64,000 bases of DNA from CAVTLG01 sp963735495. Its GTDB lineage: Bacteria; Chloroflexota; Ktedonobacteria; Ktedonobacterales; Ktedonobacteraceae. Below, one piece after another: positions 27,286 through 36,221 of the stretch. Within the stretch, counting starts at the first letter, position 1, and each line of letters begins with the position of its first letter. The stretch spans positions 1,240,001 to 1,304,000 of the forward strand of contig CAVTLG010000002.1 of assembly GCA_963735495.1 (NCBI GenBank), given 5' to 3'. Below the pieces are notes generated by a model, which was not told the origin of the DNA, made no database searches, and saw nothing but the letters and a program-made list of their open reading frames with translations. The position numbers and the translations under genes are program-made.

Positions 27286-28131
27286 CTAAAGTATGCGCCG
27301 CAGCCAGCGTGGCAGATGGCTGACGACCTGGTTGAGAATGACACCATGCACGGACAAATTCTTGAGATAGTTATGCGCTTCTGTGACAAATGACTCCGGT
27401 GTTACCCCCATGCGTACAACGAGAATAAGTGTATCCACAAGCTGGGCAGCAAACGGCCCATAAGCCGTTGTGACTGTTGCTGGGAGATCGACGATCAGCA
27501 TTTCATCGGGATTTGTCAATACGCTCTGTATGCCTCTTTGCTGTAATGTCCGCAATAATGCAGTTGCATTATATGTGTTATCACCTGCCGGTATGATCGT
27601 GAGATTGTGCGTCACCGGCCTGCGAATGGCCTCCAGCGGGCATCTCCCAAGTAACCACTCTGACAGACCAGGGCCAGCCGCCAGGTCGTAGGCTGAACTG
27701 AGCGTCGGATGCTCCCAATTACATTCTAACAATGTGACTGGTATCTCATTGTCTTCGGCCATGACCTCTGCCGTCAGCCTGGCCAGGAAGGTTTTGCCCT
27801 CACCTGGAATTGCGCTGGTAAAGCCCAGGCTATGCACCGACGTCTGCTCCTGGAAAAACACAGAAACGCCTAACTGTCCGCAACGCGTGCGTAACGCGCG
27901 CTCCTCTTCCGTCAAACGTCTAGTCTGTGTCTGGGCAGGAACATGAATAGCGGGTTCAGCCGACACAACCGACATAGCGGGTTTAGCGGATTTCGCAGGT
28001 TCAGCCGACACAACCGGCTTGGCAGGTTTAGCCGATACAATCGGTATCGTAGGTCTTGTGGGTTCAGACAACTCTACTGCTTTTACCGCTTTCATCTTGT
28101 CTGTGGAAGACAAATTTGTATTTTCAGACAT
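27286..28131 (-). CDS. BY-kinase/CpsD-type P-loop ATPase of polysaccharide export
   Basis: A 281-residue MinD/BY-kinase-like ATPase. The first 70 residues are a low-complexity Pro/Ala/Lys/Val linker (repeats of SAEPAKPA type). The ATPase has SLGFTSAIPGEGKTFLARL (Walker A, GEGKT), VTLLECNWEHPTL (Walker A' position, with the usual Asp replaced by Glu), and EMLIVDLPA (Walker B). The C-terminus ends SHLPRWLRRIL without the tyrosine cluster that bacterial tyrosine kinases autophosphorylate. It may therefore be a non-phosphorylating relative, or its tyrosines are elsewhere. It normally pairs with a Wzz-type activator, present next door (28299-29294), to control chain length. Confidence 0.85.
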   Translation of the reverse strand: MSENTNLSSTDKMKAVKAVELSEPTRPTIPIVSAKPAKPVVSAEPAKSAKPAMSVVSAEPAIHVPAQTQTRRLTEEERALRTRCGQLGVSVFFQEQTSVHSLGFTSAIPGEGKTFLARLTAEVMAEDNEIPVTLLECNWEHPTLSSAYDLAAGPGLSEWLLGRCPLEAIRRPVTHNLTIIPAGDNTYNATALLRTLQQRGIQSVLTNPDEMLIVDLPATVTTAYGPFAAQLVDTLILVVRMGVTPESFVTEAHNYLKNLSVHGVILNQVVSHLPRWLRRIL

Positions 28132-28189
28132 GTATCTCTCTCATTATCTCAAATAATACTTTACAGATTAAGAAACTATACCATCACCA

Positions 28190-28262
28190 TGTAATTTTAC
28201 CACCATCATCTGCTCCGTAGAAGACAAACTCGTTTGTTTGGACAGGGAACGCACTCAATACA
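28190..28262 (-). pseudogene. Possible duplicated remnant of the BY-kinase N-terminus
   Basis: On the minus strand the frame reads LSKQTSLSSTEQMM, close to MSENTNLSSTDKMKA at the start of the BY-kinase. It then reaches a stop after a few codons. It looks like a tandem duplication of the first 50 bases of the gene. The match is short and only suggestive. Confidence 0.35.
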
Positions 28263-28298
28263 TACTACGAGCTTACAGATGCAGTGACGCGAACGTCA

Positions 28299-29294
28299 CT
28301 ATCTGCTAATACCTGACGTTACCAGTGATTTTGTCGCTTTGGAGAGCTGAGGTACCTGCATGAGCACAGGATAGGACGTTGCCCTTTGCACATCGAGAGT
28401 GGTATACAAACTACGATCACGACGAATAATCATCAGCATATAGATAACGCACACAAGCAAGCCAATTGCCGCTCCGACACCGCCAGCAGTAATAAAGAGT
28501 TTCGAGCGCGATTGCGCGAATGCTGCTTGCTGAGGGGGATCAAGCGTCTCGAAAAATGCACCGTTTCCTGTGCTTTGAGTCGCGATCTCCTGATTCAACG
28601 TAGCAATCGTTGATTGAATATTTTGTACAGTCGCCTGTGCTTGCTGACGTGCCGCGTCAAGCTGGAGATATTGCGGATCGGTTGTGGTTGTGGCATTTGG
28701 ATGATTCGCCAGATAGGCAGACTCATTCTTCGTGGCTGTATTAGCGGCACTTTGGGCCTTTGTCAATTGACCTTGATAGTCTTGCAAAAGGCGTTGGCCC
28801 TCAACGACAGTAAAGGTCTGACCTTGCGCTTGAAATTCCTTGATAACGGCTGTTACTACCTGATCTGCTACCTGTGCATTATTATTCGTATAACTAATGA
28901 CATATAAGTTGGTACCCGTAGAAGTAACTTGCACATATTTAGAGATATTCGCGGTTAACGCATTATCCAACAGTTGAGGACTCGACAGCACTTGCTGACT
29001 CAGGTTGAGCGTTGACGCCAGGTCGGTAGACTTTGCCACTGCAACGTCGAACGTACGGCTCTGTAGCAGTTCCTGAAGAGCGGTAGCCTGTGTGTCTGCT
29101 GGTGTGGCATCCAGATTGCTCTCTGCACCGGTTGCCCCAATAATCTCATAGCGTTCTAATGCCCAGAGGGTTGCCGAGGATTGATAGCTACGCGGCAGAA
29201 AAAAAACAATCCCTACTCCTATTAGCGCTGGAACGATCAGCATGAGAAGTAGTAGTATAAAACGGCGAAAAATAGCCTCTAACGACTTAATCAC
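28299..29294 (-). CDS. Wzz/CpsC-type polysaccharide chain-length determinant
   Basis: About 331 residues with the classic layout: a transmembrane helix near the N-terminus (RFILLLLMLIVPALIGVGIVFF), an extracytoplasmic alpha-helical domain rich in Gln/Ala with coiled-coil character (QGQTFTVVEGQRLLQDYQGQL..., residues about 150-250), a proline-containing stretch (ETLDPPQQAAF) and a second helix (KLFITAGGVGAAIGLLVCVIYMLMII). The GTG at 29294 has AAGGGGAG four bases upstream; an ATG at 29315 lacks a ribosome site, so I choose the GTG with reserve. It works with the BY-kinase and polymerase to set polymer length. Confidence 0.9.
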   Translation of the reverse strand: MIKSLEAIFRRFILLLLMLIVPALIGVGIVFFLPRSYQSSATLWALERYEIIGATGAESNLDATPADTQATALQELLQSRTFDVAVAKSTDLASTLNLSQQVLSSPQLLDNALTANISKYVQVTSTGTNLYVISYTNNNAQVADQVVTAVIKEFQAQGQTFTVVEGQRLLQDYQGQLTKAQSAANTATKNESAYLANHPNATTTTDPQYLQLDAARQQAQATVQNIQSTIATLNQEIATQSTGNGAFFETLDPPQQAAFAQSRSKLFITAGGVGAAIGLLVCVIYMLMIIRRDRSLYTTLDVQRATSYPVLMQVPQLSKATKSLVTSGISR

Positions 29295-29573
29295 ATGTCT
29301 CCCCTTCATTGTCATAAAAATGCAAAACTACTATTCATTCTATTTTCTCTCTTCACTTTATATCGCTTTTATGTGACAAACGGGTGTCTTTACTATTAAG
29401 ATAGCGTTGTAAAGTAGTCACTTTGGTTGATATTTCACTACTCGATAGCGTGGGTCTGGCTAGCCCAATAGATCTATAAAAAGAATGTTTCGCAACCACC
29501 TACTGAAAAATATTAACCACATCGTTACCGCTTAAACATCATATTTGCATGCGCATATGCTATTGTTGACTGC

Positions 29574-31469
29574 ATGAATAGACTGCGTAGAGTGGTAGGG
29601 AATACCGTTATTTCGCTACTAGGCCAGGCTGTGACCTGGACATCAACTATAATATTGACCATTGCCTATGGACGCTTTCTGGGTGACGTGAAATTCGGGG
29701 AGCTCTATTTTGCCATCACTTTTGTTTCGTTGATTGGCTTTCCTATTGATGCTGGCTTTAACCAGCAGCTCACACGAGATGTCGCGCAGGATCGGTCAAA
29801 GGCGCTGCGCTATGTCTCGAATATTTTGTGTTTTAAAATCATCCTCTGGCTCATTTTATATGGATCTATTCTCCTGCTCTGCTATCTGCTTAACTATGAC
29901 GTTGAAGTGCGCACCCTGGTGATGATTTGTGGTATCACGCTCCTGACTGGTTCGCTCGCCAATCTCATGAGTTCGTTACACTATGCGTTTGAGCGGGTGG
30001 TTCACCCGGTCATCGGCAACATTCTCGAAAAGGGCTTGAGCGCGTTAATTGGGGTGATCCTGCTGCGCCAGGGAGCCAGCGTAGAGGTCATGGCCTATGT
30101 GCTGCTCGGCAGTTCTTGCGCGAATATGCTCTGGCAAAGTGCCTGGGTCTTGCGGCTGGTAGGTATTCCCTACGTTATTGACGTCCCTCTCGGACGGGAG
30201 TTGTTGCGTAAAAGTATCCCCTTTATTCTCTATGGCGTGTTGGGCGTCATCTATTACCGTGTCGACACCGTCCTGCTCTCACTGATGACAAACTCCGCTG
30301 TCGTAGGCTGGTATGGAGCGGGATACCGCCTCTTCGATACGCTGGTATTTTTGCCAAGTCTAGTCGTCAGCGCAATTATGTATCCTGTTTACTCGCAGCT
30401 TTCGCAGCATTCTCAGGCTGATTTAAAAGTCGCGGTAGAGAAATCTCTGAATTTTCTGCTCTTCTGTGGCATTCCCATCTCTACCGGGATGATTGTAGCT
30501 GCACCTAATCTGATCGATTTTCTCTATCACCGCTCCGATTTCATTAACGCCATTCCAGTCATGCAATACCTCGCCCCTGGCTTGCTCTTTCTCTATATCA
30601 ATAGCGTACTGACCTCGATCCTGATAAGTACAGGCAGAGAGAAAAAGATTACGCTTATGGCTGGTATCGCGCTGGTATTTAATCTAGGACTCAATCTGCT
30701 GCTTATTCCCAGCTATCAACAGGTAGGTGCAGCGTTTGTTACCTCGTTGACCGAATTGTTGCTGCTCATCTTTTCCATGGTCTTTATTCCGCGTGCGCTG
30801 TGGCCGCTCAATAGTCTGAAAGTCGGCGCAAAGGCTCTCCTGGCCTGTGTGGCGATGGCCGTAGCCGTCTGGTTCACGCGGCAGTACAGCCTGCTGATCA
30901 TCGTACCAGTGGCGGCGCTGGTCTATTTTGCTGTGGCCACGCTGCTCGGTACGATCCCACGCGATGATATGAAAGCACTCTATCTCTCTGTGCGTCGTAA
31001 AGCGGGCCATTCCAATGCCGCCGTTGAGCAGACAGAAACAACGCATGAGGAAGTCCCATTCCTGACAGATGAAGATCTGCAACCGGAGCAGGAGTTTCTG
31101 CTGGCATTAGGTCGTGAGATGACGAATCCGTCAATTCCGGCGTACAAGCGCGAGATGCGACGCTCAGACACTATACGTCTCCCGGAGATCGATGATATTG
31201 AGACTTTGAAGCTAGACAGACCACACCGGGGCATGCTACGTTCCCTGAGGGTCGATGAAATTGCTACGACGAAGATGAAGACCCAGCTCCCGGATACGCC
31301 GCGCCCTTCAGAGATCGATGATGACATGACCATCAAGCTGCCGCGCTTCCCGGACGCGTCACATGCCGTGCAGATCGAAGATGAAGACGAGGGCGATGAT
31401 GCGACCGTGCCGCGTATGAATGCAGTCGGTCCAACACAAGCTCAAAAAACCAGTGGTCTCTCCAAATAA
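29574..31469 (+). CDS. Wzx-type polysaccharide flippase with long acidic C-terminal tail
   Basis: A 631-residue MOP-superfamily flippase. Residues 1-475 contain about 14 hydrophobic segments in the RfbX/Wzx order (VVGNTVISLLGQAVTWTSTII at the N-terminus, LLRKSIPFILYGVLGVIYYRVDTVLLS in the middle). It moves lipid-linked repeat units across the membrane. The remaining 150 residues form a hydrophilic, acidic tail with repeated Thr-hydrophobic-basic-Leu motifs (DTIRLPEIDD, ETLKLD, DMTIKLPRF). This tail is unusual for Wzx and may be a phosphorylation or FHA-docking region. It is divergent from wzz, with a 258-bp promoter gap. No clear Shine-Dalgarno precedes the ATG. Confidence 0.9.
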   Translation: MNRLRRVVGNTVISLLGQAVTWTSTIILTIAYGRFLGDVKFGELYFAITFVSLIGFPIDAGFNQQLTRDVAQDRSKALRYVSNILCFKIILWLILYGSILLLCYLLNYDVEVRTLVMICGITLLTGSLANLMSSLHYAFERVVHPVIGNILEKGLSALIGVILLRQGASVEVMAYVLLGSSCANMLWQSAWVLRLVGIPYVIDVPLGRELLRKSIPFILYGVLGVIYYRVDTVLLSLMTNSAVVGWYGAGYRLFDTLVFLPSLVVSAIMYPVYSQLSQHSQADLKVAVEKSLNFLLFCGIPISTGMIVAAPNLIDFLYHRSDFINAIPVMQYLAPGLLFLYINSVLTSILISTGREKKITLMAGIALVFNLGLNLLLIPSYQQVGAAFVTSLTELLLLIFSMVFIPRALWPLNSLKVGAKALLACVAMAVAVWFTRQYSLLIIVPVAALVYFAVATLLGTIPRDDMKALYLSVRRKAGHSNAAVEQTETTHEEVPFLTDEDLQPEQEFLLALGREMTNPSIPAYKREMRRSDTIRLPEIDDIETLKLDRPHRGMLRSLRVDEIATTKMKTQLPDTPRPSEIDDDMTIKLPRFPDASHAVQIEDEDEGDDATVPRMNAVGPTQAQKTSGLSK

Positions 31470-31491
31470 TGTCGTAGGGAGGTAACGTGTT

Positions 31492-32046
31492 ATGAAAGCA
31501 GTATTCGCAGCAGCAACAAAATATGCCACAAATCATGTGATTGCTCATATTCCATCGCATACAGTCCGTCGCCTGTGGTACCGACGTGTCTTAGGCTGGC
31601 GCATTGAATCTGGCGCGACCATCTTGATGGGCCAGCACGTACAGATGGGAAGTATACGCGATAGTGGCCGCAAAGTCACGATTGGCAGCGGAACGATCAT
31701 TAATCATGACTGTCTGCTCTATACGACAGGTGGTTTACTGATTGGGGACAACGTGAGTATCTCTAGCGGCGCCTGGTTAGTCACTGGCACGCACGATATG
31801 AACGATCCGCTTTTCCCCGATAGCTATAAACCTATTGTCATTGGCCATCATGCCTGGATTGGCGTGCGGGCGACTATTCTGGCTGGCGTGACCATTGGCG
31901 AGGGAGCCGTGGTGATGGCCGGAGCCGTGGTCGCGCGGGATGTTCCCCCGTATGCAGTTGTGGGTGGTGTTCCAGCCAGGATTGTGAGCCAGCGGAAACT
32001 AGACCATCCCACGTACGAGCTGGATTTCAGGCCGCTCTTTGAATAA
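31492..32046 (+). CDS. Left-handed beta-helix acyltransferase (WbbJ/maltose-acetyltransferase type)
   Basis: A 184-residue trimeric hexapeptide-repeat acyltransferase. Hexad repeats run from ATILMGQHVQMG to VGGVPARIV, with the catalytic histidine in TGTHDMND and the conserved DxAWIGxxA-like loop VIGHHAWIGVRATILAGVTIGEGAVVMAGAVVARDVPPYAVVGGVPA. It probably O-acetylates a sugar of the exopolysaccharide using acetyl-CoA in the cytoplasm. It follows wzx by 22 bp with a GGGAGG site, so the two form an operon. Confidence 0.92.
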   Translation: MKAVFAAATKYATNHVIAHIPSHTVRRLWYRRVLGWRIESGATILMGQHVQMGSIRDSGRKVTIGSGTIINHDCLLYTTGGLLIGDNVSISSGAWLVTGTHDMNDPLFPDSYKPIVIGHHAWIGVRATILAGVTIGEGAVVMAGAVVARDVPPYAVVGGVPARIVSQRKLDHPTYELDFRPLFE

Positions 32047-32084
32047 TGCGCCGTACCCTATTTGCACCGATAGAGACATGAACC

Positions 32085-32168
32085 ATCCCGGGTAGGGGCG
32101 TGTCCTGGCGACCGCCCCCGGGCGCACGCGAGGTGACGCCCCTACCCTGGTTCCCTTGTGGACAGAGG
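32085..32168. repeat. Family-1 palindromic repeat, copy c
   Basis: GGGTAGGGGCGTGTCCTGGC, then ACCGCCC and GCGCACGCGAGGTGACGCCC, form the palindromic core also seen in other copies. The right edge ends GTGGACAGAGGCC. It fills most of the gap between two convergent genes. Confidence 0.8.
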
Positions 32169-32170
32169 CC

Positions 32171-33220
32171 CTATGGCGTAGCGTCTGCTTTTGGCTGGCT
32201 GGACGTTGTCGAGGGACGATAGTGCTGAATGACACTTTTTATGGCGTAGTACTGTGGTTTGGGCTGGTTATTCGTCACATTGATCATATCCAGATGTCCA
32301 TAGCCGGAGTAACTCGCCGCGTCAAACTGGCATGCAAAGGAAACACCGCCTTGTATCATAGAAGCCAGTGCCTCCGTCGTAAATTTGGTCATGAACGTTG
32401 CATCGTCCCCGTAGGAAGGAGGTGGATTGCCGGGATCATAGTTCCATTCGGTAATGCCTACTGGCAAGGCTTTTCCCAGGATAGCCTGCACCTGGGCTTC
32501 TACCTCGATAGCAGACGTCCCGGCGCTACTGGTCTTACTCAGACAAGATGCCTCACTATCCTGCCAGCAAGGATACCAATGAAAGCTCACGGCATCCGGC
32601 AGCACACCCGACGCTTTCACACCTTGCAGGAAATTCTGCATGAAATTATTTTTTCCCAGGGGATTATAGGTAGCGGGACCAATAAATTTAGCTGCCGGAT
32701 TAATTTTGCGTAAAAGCGGTATCAGCATATTCCACTGTTGTAAGTAGCCCTGGATAGAGATGTTGTTCCAGTCCGGTTCGTTGCCAAACTCATACAGCAC
32801 ACAACGACTTCCCAGATAGCGCACAAGGTGTTCATCGAAGCTTGTATGATAAATATTGGTAATCACGCCGAGACACTGTGCTTTGCTGTTCTCGATGGTC
32901 TGCACGCGTTGGCTGATCACACTATCACTGGCCTCGTCGGGAAAGAATGTACGGATCAAGGTAAATCCGGCATCTCGTAACGCCTGTTGAATTTTGGGTT
33001 GCGTTTGAATGTTGTTCGCTGACCATTCATATGTATCATTTGTGCCAAAGAGGTAGGATGAAACGTCGTGCTGCCAGATCTGCTGACCCGGCAACGCGAG
33101 ATGAACGGCAACTGGCTTGCTCGGTAGTTGAGGAGTAGATGTGCAGGCTATAGAAGAGATCATGACTACCACCAGTAGCGTACTCCACGGCCAACACAGA
33201 TAGTGATTGATGTTTTTCAT
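32171..33220 (-). CDS. Secreted lipoprotein glycoside hydrolase (clan GH-A type)
   Basis: A 349-residue protein with a lipoprotein signal (WPWSTLLVVVMISSIACTS, Cys near residue 27 in the lipobox). The body resembles a TIM-barrel clan-A glycosidase. YEFGNEPDW contains the Asn-Glu pair of the acid/base, and LPVGITEWNYDPG at the end of strand 7 carries the likely nucleophile Glu. VSFHWYPCW is typical of strand 6. It could trim or release the polymer produced by this locus outside the cell. The family number cannot be fixed by eye (GH39/GH5-like). It is convergent with the acyltransferase, with repeat copy c between them. Confidence 0.82.
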   Translation of the reverse strand: MKNINHYLCWPWSTLLVVVMISSIACTSTPQLPSKPVAVHLALPGQQIWQHDVSSYLFGTNDTYEWSANNIQTQPKIQQALRDAGFTLIRTFFPDEASDSVISQRVQTIENSKAQCLGVITNIYHTSFDEHLVRYLGSRCVLYEFGNEPDWNNISIQGYLQQWNMLIPLLRKINPAAKFIGPATYNPLGKNNFMQNFLQGVKASGVLPDAVSFHWYPCWQDSEASCLSKTSSAGTSAIEVEAQVQAILGKALPVGITEWNYDPGNPPPSYGDDATFMTKFTTEALASMIQGGVSFACQFDAASYSGYGHLDMINVTNNQPKPQYYAIKSVIQHYRPSTTSSQPKADATP

Positions 33221-33561
33221 AGTTCCCTAAAACACGTCCCCTTTTCACGCTAGAAGCTACCCAATAATATCCCCATGCTGAGATTGACAGTGTGAGTATA
33301 CAGCAAAAAAGGCGGAAATTACTACTCTATAAGTACTATTTCAAGACTTGAAAATACGTAGAACGTTCAATGTTAACTTTTTCGTACTCCGTTTCACTGG
33401 AATATCACTACTTCTCAACTTCGTGCACACGTAGCTGTCACTGCTGTGATGATATCCTCTCGGTGAGAACTAGTTGTATTAATATACATCTATGTTCATA
33501 AATAATGAATCTGGGAACAGGGGCTTAAGATGCAAATGCATCAGGCTCCATAAAGACTGCT

Positions 33562-33580
33562 CCGCCCATGGGCGGCTTTT
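33562..33580 (+). terminator. Short GC-rich hairpin followed by T-run
   Basis: The palindrome CCGCCCATGGGCGG (33562-33575) is followed by CTTTTCTTATG. It resembles a small intrinsic terminator or attenuator and sits immediately upstream of the structured leader element. No gene ends upstream on this strand. Confidence 0.5.
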
Positions 33581-33598
33581 CTTATGTTATATTGCCTT

Positions 33599-33718
33599 GC
33601 ATTCAGATGAGAAATGTGCCGCAGCACAGTTCTAGCAACCTCCTCTCCGTCAGATGAGCCGCAGGCTAGGCCGCGTTTCTGACGGTCTAAGAGGGACGAG
33701 AGTTGCGTTTCTGAATGT
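33599..33718 (+). ncRNA. Candidate structured leader RNA, copy 2
   Basis: GCATTCAG (33599-33606) pairs with CTGAATGT (33711-33718). Inside, AGAAATGTGC-CGCA-GCACAGTTCT (33610-33633) is a hairpin with one mismatch, and GCAAC/GTTGC (33635-33639, 33702-33706) closes a long third arm containing CCGTCAGA/TCTGACGG. The order and the flanks (ATATTGCCTT before, TATGGGTATTA after) match copy 1. An A-U pair there is G-C here. It ends 70 nt before the start codon of the next gene. Confidence 0.55.
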
Positions 33719-33788
33719 CTATGGGTATTAATGATGTTGTCATGCTGTGGCAATAGAAAATGGTGTTTGTGGTAAAGGAGAAACTCTG

Positions 33789-34973
33789 GTGAAGGGTGGT
33801 AATACTACAGTAATCATCGGTGCGGGTCCTTATGGACTCTCGGTGGCCGCGCACCTCAAGGCGCAGAATATCCCTACGCAGGTCTTCGGTAAACCCATGG
33901 AGTTCTGGGAGAAGATGCCCGCTGATATGTACCTGAAATCGTTCTGGAGCGCGGCCAGCCTTTCAGCGCCCGGTGGGAAATATAAGCTCGATCACTATGC
34001 TGCATCTATTCATTCACATCGGCAGAAACCAATCCCTTTGGCTTTTTTTCTGGATTATTGTCGCTGGTTTCAGGAACAGACCTCACTCGACGTTGATCCC
34101 ACCTATGTGCAAGCTTTGACGCGTGACGGAGAGGGCTTTCATGTCGAACTGGCTGATGGAAGAGCGGTGGAGGCCAGTCATGTGATCGTTGCTGCTGGCA
34201 TCGCTCCGTTTGCGAACATCCCATCCTGGGCGCGTGATCTGCCAACGGAACTCGCCTCACATACGCAGGAACACACTGACCTGGCTCCATTCAAGGGACG
34301 GAATGTCGCCGTCATCGGTAGAGGACAGAGTGCGCTCGAATACGCAGCTCTGCTACACGAGGCGGGGGCTGAGGTGGAAGTCATTGCGCGCGGCCCAATT
34401 GTCTGGATTGATCGTAAACTCTATGATCGCACTGGTCCGGCCAAACATATTTTCTACCCACCCAGCGATGTTGGCCCTCCAGGACTAAACTGGATCATTG
34501 CTTTCCCCACGATCTTTAGTCGGCTCCCTGACGAGACGCGCGCTGCCATTGATAGACGAGCGGTACGCCCCTCGGGTGCACGCTGGCTGCAACCCAGAAT
34601 CGAGAACAAAGTGCGTCTGACACCGAATACGGAGGTCGTAAAGGCTTTCCCTCAGGGTAAAGGCTTGCACTGCGAATTGAGCGATGGCACTACGCGCGAT
34701 ATCGACTACGTGTTTCTGGGCACTGGTTATCAAGCCGGTATTGATAAATTTAGTTTTATTGATGGAAGTTTGCGCGAGCAGATCAGACAGCAAAACGGCT
34801 ACCCTGTGCAAAATACCTGGTTTGAGTCGTCTGTCCCTCATCTCTACTTCGCGGGGGCCATTGCCGGTTTTACCTTCGGGCCGATTTGCCGGTTTGTCGC
34901 TGGCTCAGATGCCGCCGCACACCAGATTTCACGACACATTGTACGCTCAGCGCGCATGCCAGCACCAGTCTAA
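33789..34973 (+). CDS. FAD/NAD(P)-dependent oxidoreductase (SidA/flavin monooxygenase-like)
   Basis: A 394-residue two-dinucleotide-fold protein. The FAD loop GAGPYGLSVAAHL lies near the N-terminus and the NAD(P) loop VIGRGQSALEYAALLHEAG near residue 175. FLGTGYQAGIDKFSF and HLYFAGAIAGFTFGP match the C-terminal FAD contacts of this family. The GTG at 33789 follows AAAGGAG with an 8-base spacer; the longer frame from GTG 33747 has no ribosome site. In this context it may oxidise an amino sugar or an amino-acid decoration of the polymer, but the substrate is unknown. The next gene starts 29 bp later, so it heads an operon with the ATP-grasp and FemAB-like genes. Confidence 0.85.
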   Translation: MKGGNTTVIIGAGPYGLSVAAHLKAQNIPTQVFGKPMEFWEKMPADMYLKSFWSAASLSAPGGKYKLDHYAASIHSHRQKPIPLAFFLDYCRWFQEQTSLDVDPTYVQALTRDGEGFHVELADGRAVEASHVIVAAGIAPFANIPSWARDLPTELASHTQEHTDLAPFKGRNVAVIGRGQSALEYAALLHEAGAEVEVIARGPIVWIDRKLYDRTGPAKHIFYPPSDVGPPGLNWIIAFPTIFSRLPDETRAAIDRRAVRPSGARWLQPRIENKVRLTPNTEVVKAFPQGKGLHCELSDGTTRDIDYVFLGTGYQAGIDKFSFIDGSLREQIRQQNGYPVQNTWFESSVPHLYFAGAIAGFTFGPICRFVAGSDAAAHQISRHIVRSARMPAPV

Positions 34974-35002
34974 AGGTATGTGCTGAGGAGAGAGGGAACT
35001 AC

Positions 35003-36199
35003 ATGTCTCAGCAAAAGATGCCAGGAGTGGTGATGCTTGGCAGCGACTTCAAAGCGCTGGGTGTTGTACGCAGCCTGGGTCAGCGGGGGATACCGTGTGT
35101 TGTCATTGACAACACCCCCCGCTCTGCCTGGTTTTCACGTTATACGACCAGGCACTTCAAGTGGTCCACGCACATGGAAGACGAGAAATTTGTCCAATTT
35201 CTGCTCAATGTAGGGAAACAATATCATTTAGAACAATGGGTACTTTTTCCCACGCAGGATGAGGTCGTGCAACTTGTCGCTCAAAATACCGAGCAACTTT
35301 CTCAGGTGTACCGACTGGTGACGCAAGATTGGGATGTGATACGCTGGGCAAACGATAAGCGTCTCACCTATCATATGGCACAAGAAGTAGGCGTTCCCTA
35401 CCCCAAAACCCAGTATGTCACACAGAAAGACGAGCTTTCTGCCCTGGACATGCCTTTTCCTGTGATCATCAAGCCGGCTTTTTCCGTACATTTCCAGTAC
35501 GCCAGGCGTCTCAAAGCTCTGCCCGCCAGCTCCCCGCAGGAGTTGCACAGCCAGTATGAGAGCGCTACGGCTGACATTCAACCTGATGAAGTTATGGTGC
35601 AGGAAGTCATTCCTGGGGATGGGCGTGTCCAATATTCTATTGCGACCTTCTGTGAAGAGGGCACGATCAAGACCTGGATGACGGCGCGACGTACCCGTCA
35701 ATATCCTATTGATTATGGATTGGGCAGCAGTTTCGTCGAAGCAGTGGACGTACCTGCTCTGTTGCCGCTGGCCGAAAAACTTGTGCGCTATATGCGCGTC
35801 TCGGGGATGGTGGAGGTTGAGTTCAAATATGATGAGCGTGATGGGCAATATAAGCTACTCGATATTAACGTGCGTCCCTGGGGATGGCATACGTTGTGTA
35901 TCGCTTGCGGACTAGACTTTCCCTACATGCAGTACTGCTCCGCGCTGGGACAGACACCTGCTGCATTGCCCACACGTGTAGATTATAGGTATCACTGGCT
36001 ACGCATGCTCACCGACGTTCCGGCGGGAATACAGGAGATGCGTGCGGGAATCACAACTCCATCTGCTTATTTGCGATCCCTCAGAGGCAAAACTGCTTTT
36101 TCTGTTCTCGATTGGCACGATCCCTTACCCGTGTTCGGAGATACATGGGTAGCGGTTTCACGTGTTCTACGCGCGAAGCTAAAAAAGGTGTCAAAATAG
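35003..36199 (+). CDS. ATP-grasp ligase (carboxylate-amine ligase type)
   Basis: A 398-residue ATP-grasp enzyme. It opens with a Rossmann-like preATP-grasp domain (GVVMLGSDFKALGVVRSLGQRGIPCVVIDNTPR). The ATP-grasp fold follows with FPVIIKPAFS (ATP-binding lysine), VMVQEVIPGDGRVQYS and LLDINVRPWGWH (metal-binding Asp/Asn). The start at 35003 is supported by a GAGGAGAGAGGG tract; an upstream ATG at 34886 lies inside the previous gene. It would form an amide bond between a carboxylate (for example a uronic acid) and an amine. With the oxidoreductase and the FemAB-like protein beside it, it may attach an amino acid to the polysaccharide; this is inference. Confidence 0.87.
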   Translation: MSQQKMPGVVMLGSDFKALGVVRSLGQRGIPCVVIDNTPRSAWFSRYTTRHFKWSTHMEDEKFVQFLLNVGKQYHLEQWVLFPTQDEVVQLVAQNTEQLSQVYRLVTQDWDVIRWANDKRLTYHMAQEVGVPYPKTQYVTQKDELSALDMPFPVIIKPAFSVHFQYARRLKALPASSPQELHSQYESATADIQPDEVMVQEVIPGDGRVQYSIATFCEEGTIKTWMTARRTRQYPIDYGLGSSFVEAVDVPALLPLAEKLVRYMRVSGMVEVEFKYDERDGQYKLLDINVRPWGWHTLCIACGLDFPYMQYCSALGQTPAALPTRVDYRYHWLRMLTDVPAGIQEMRAGITTPSAYLRSLRGKTAFSVLDWHDPLPVFGDTWVAVSRVLRAKLKKVSK

Positions 36200-36221
36200 A
36201 AGGATTAGAGGTGACTGCAAC

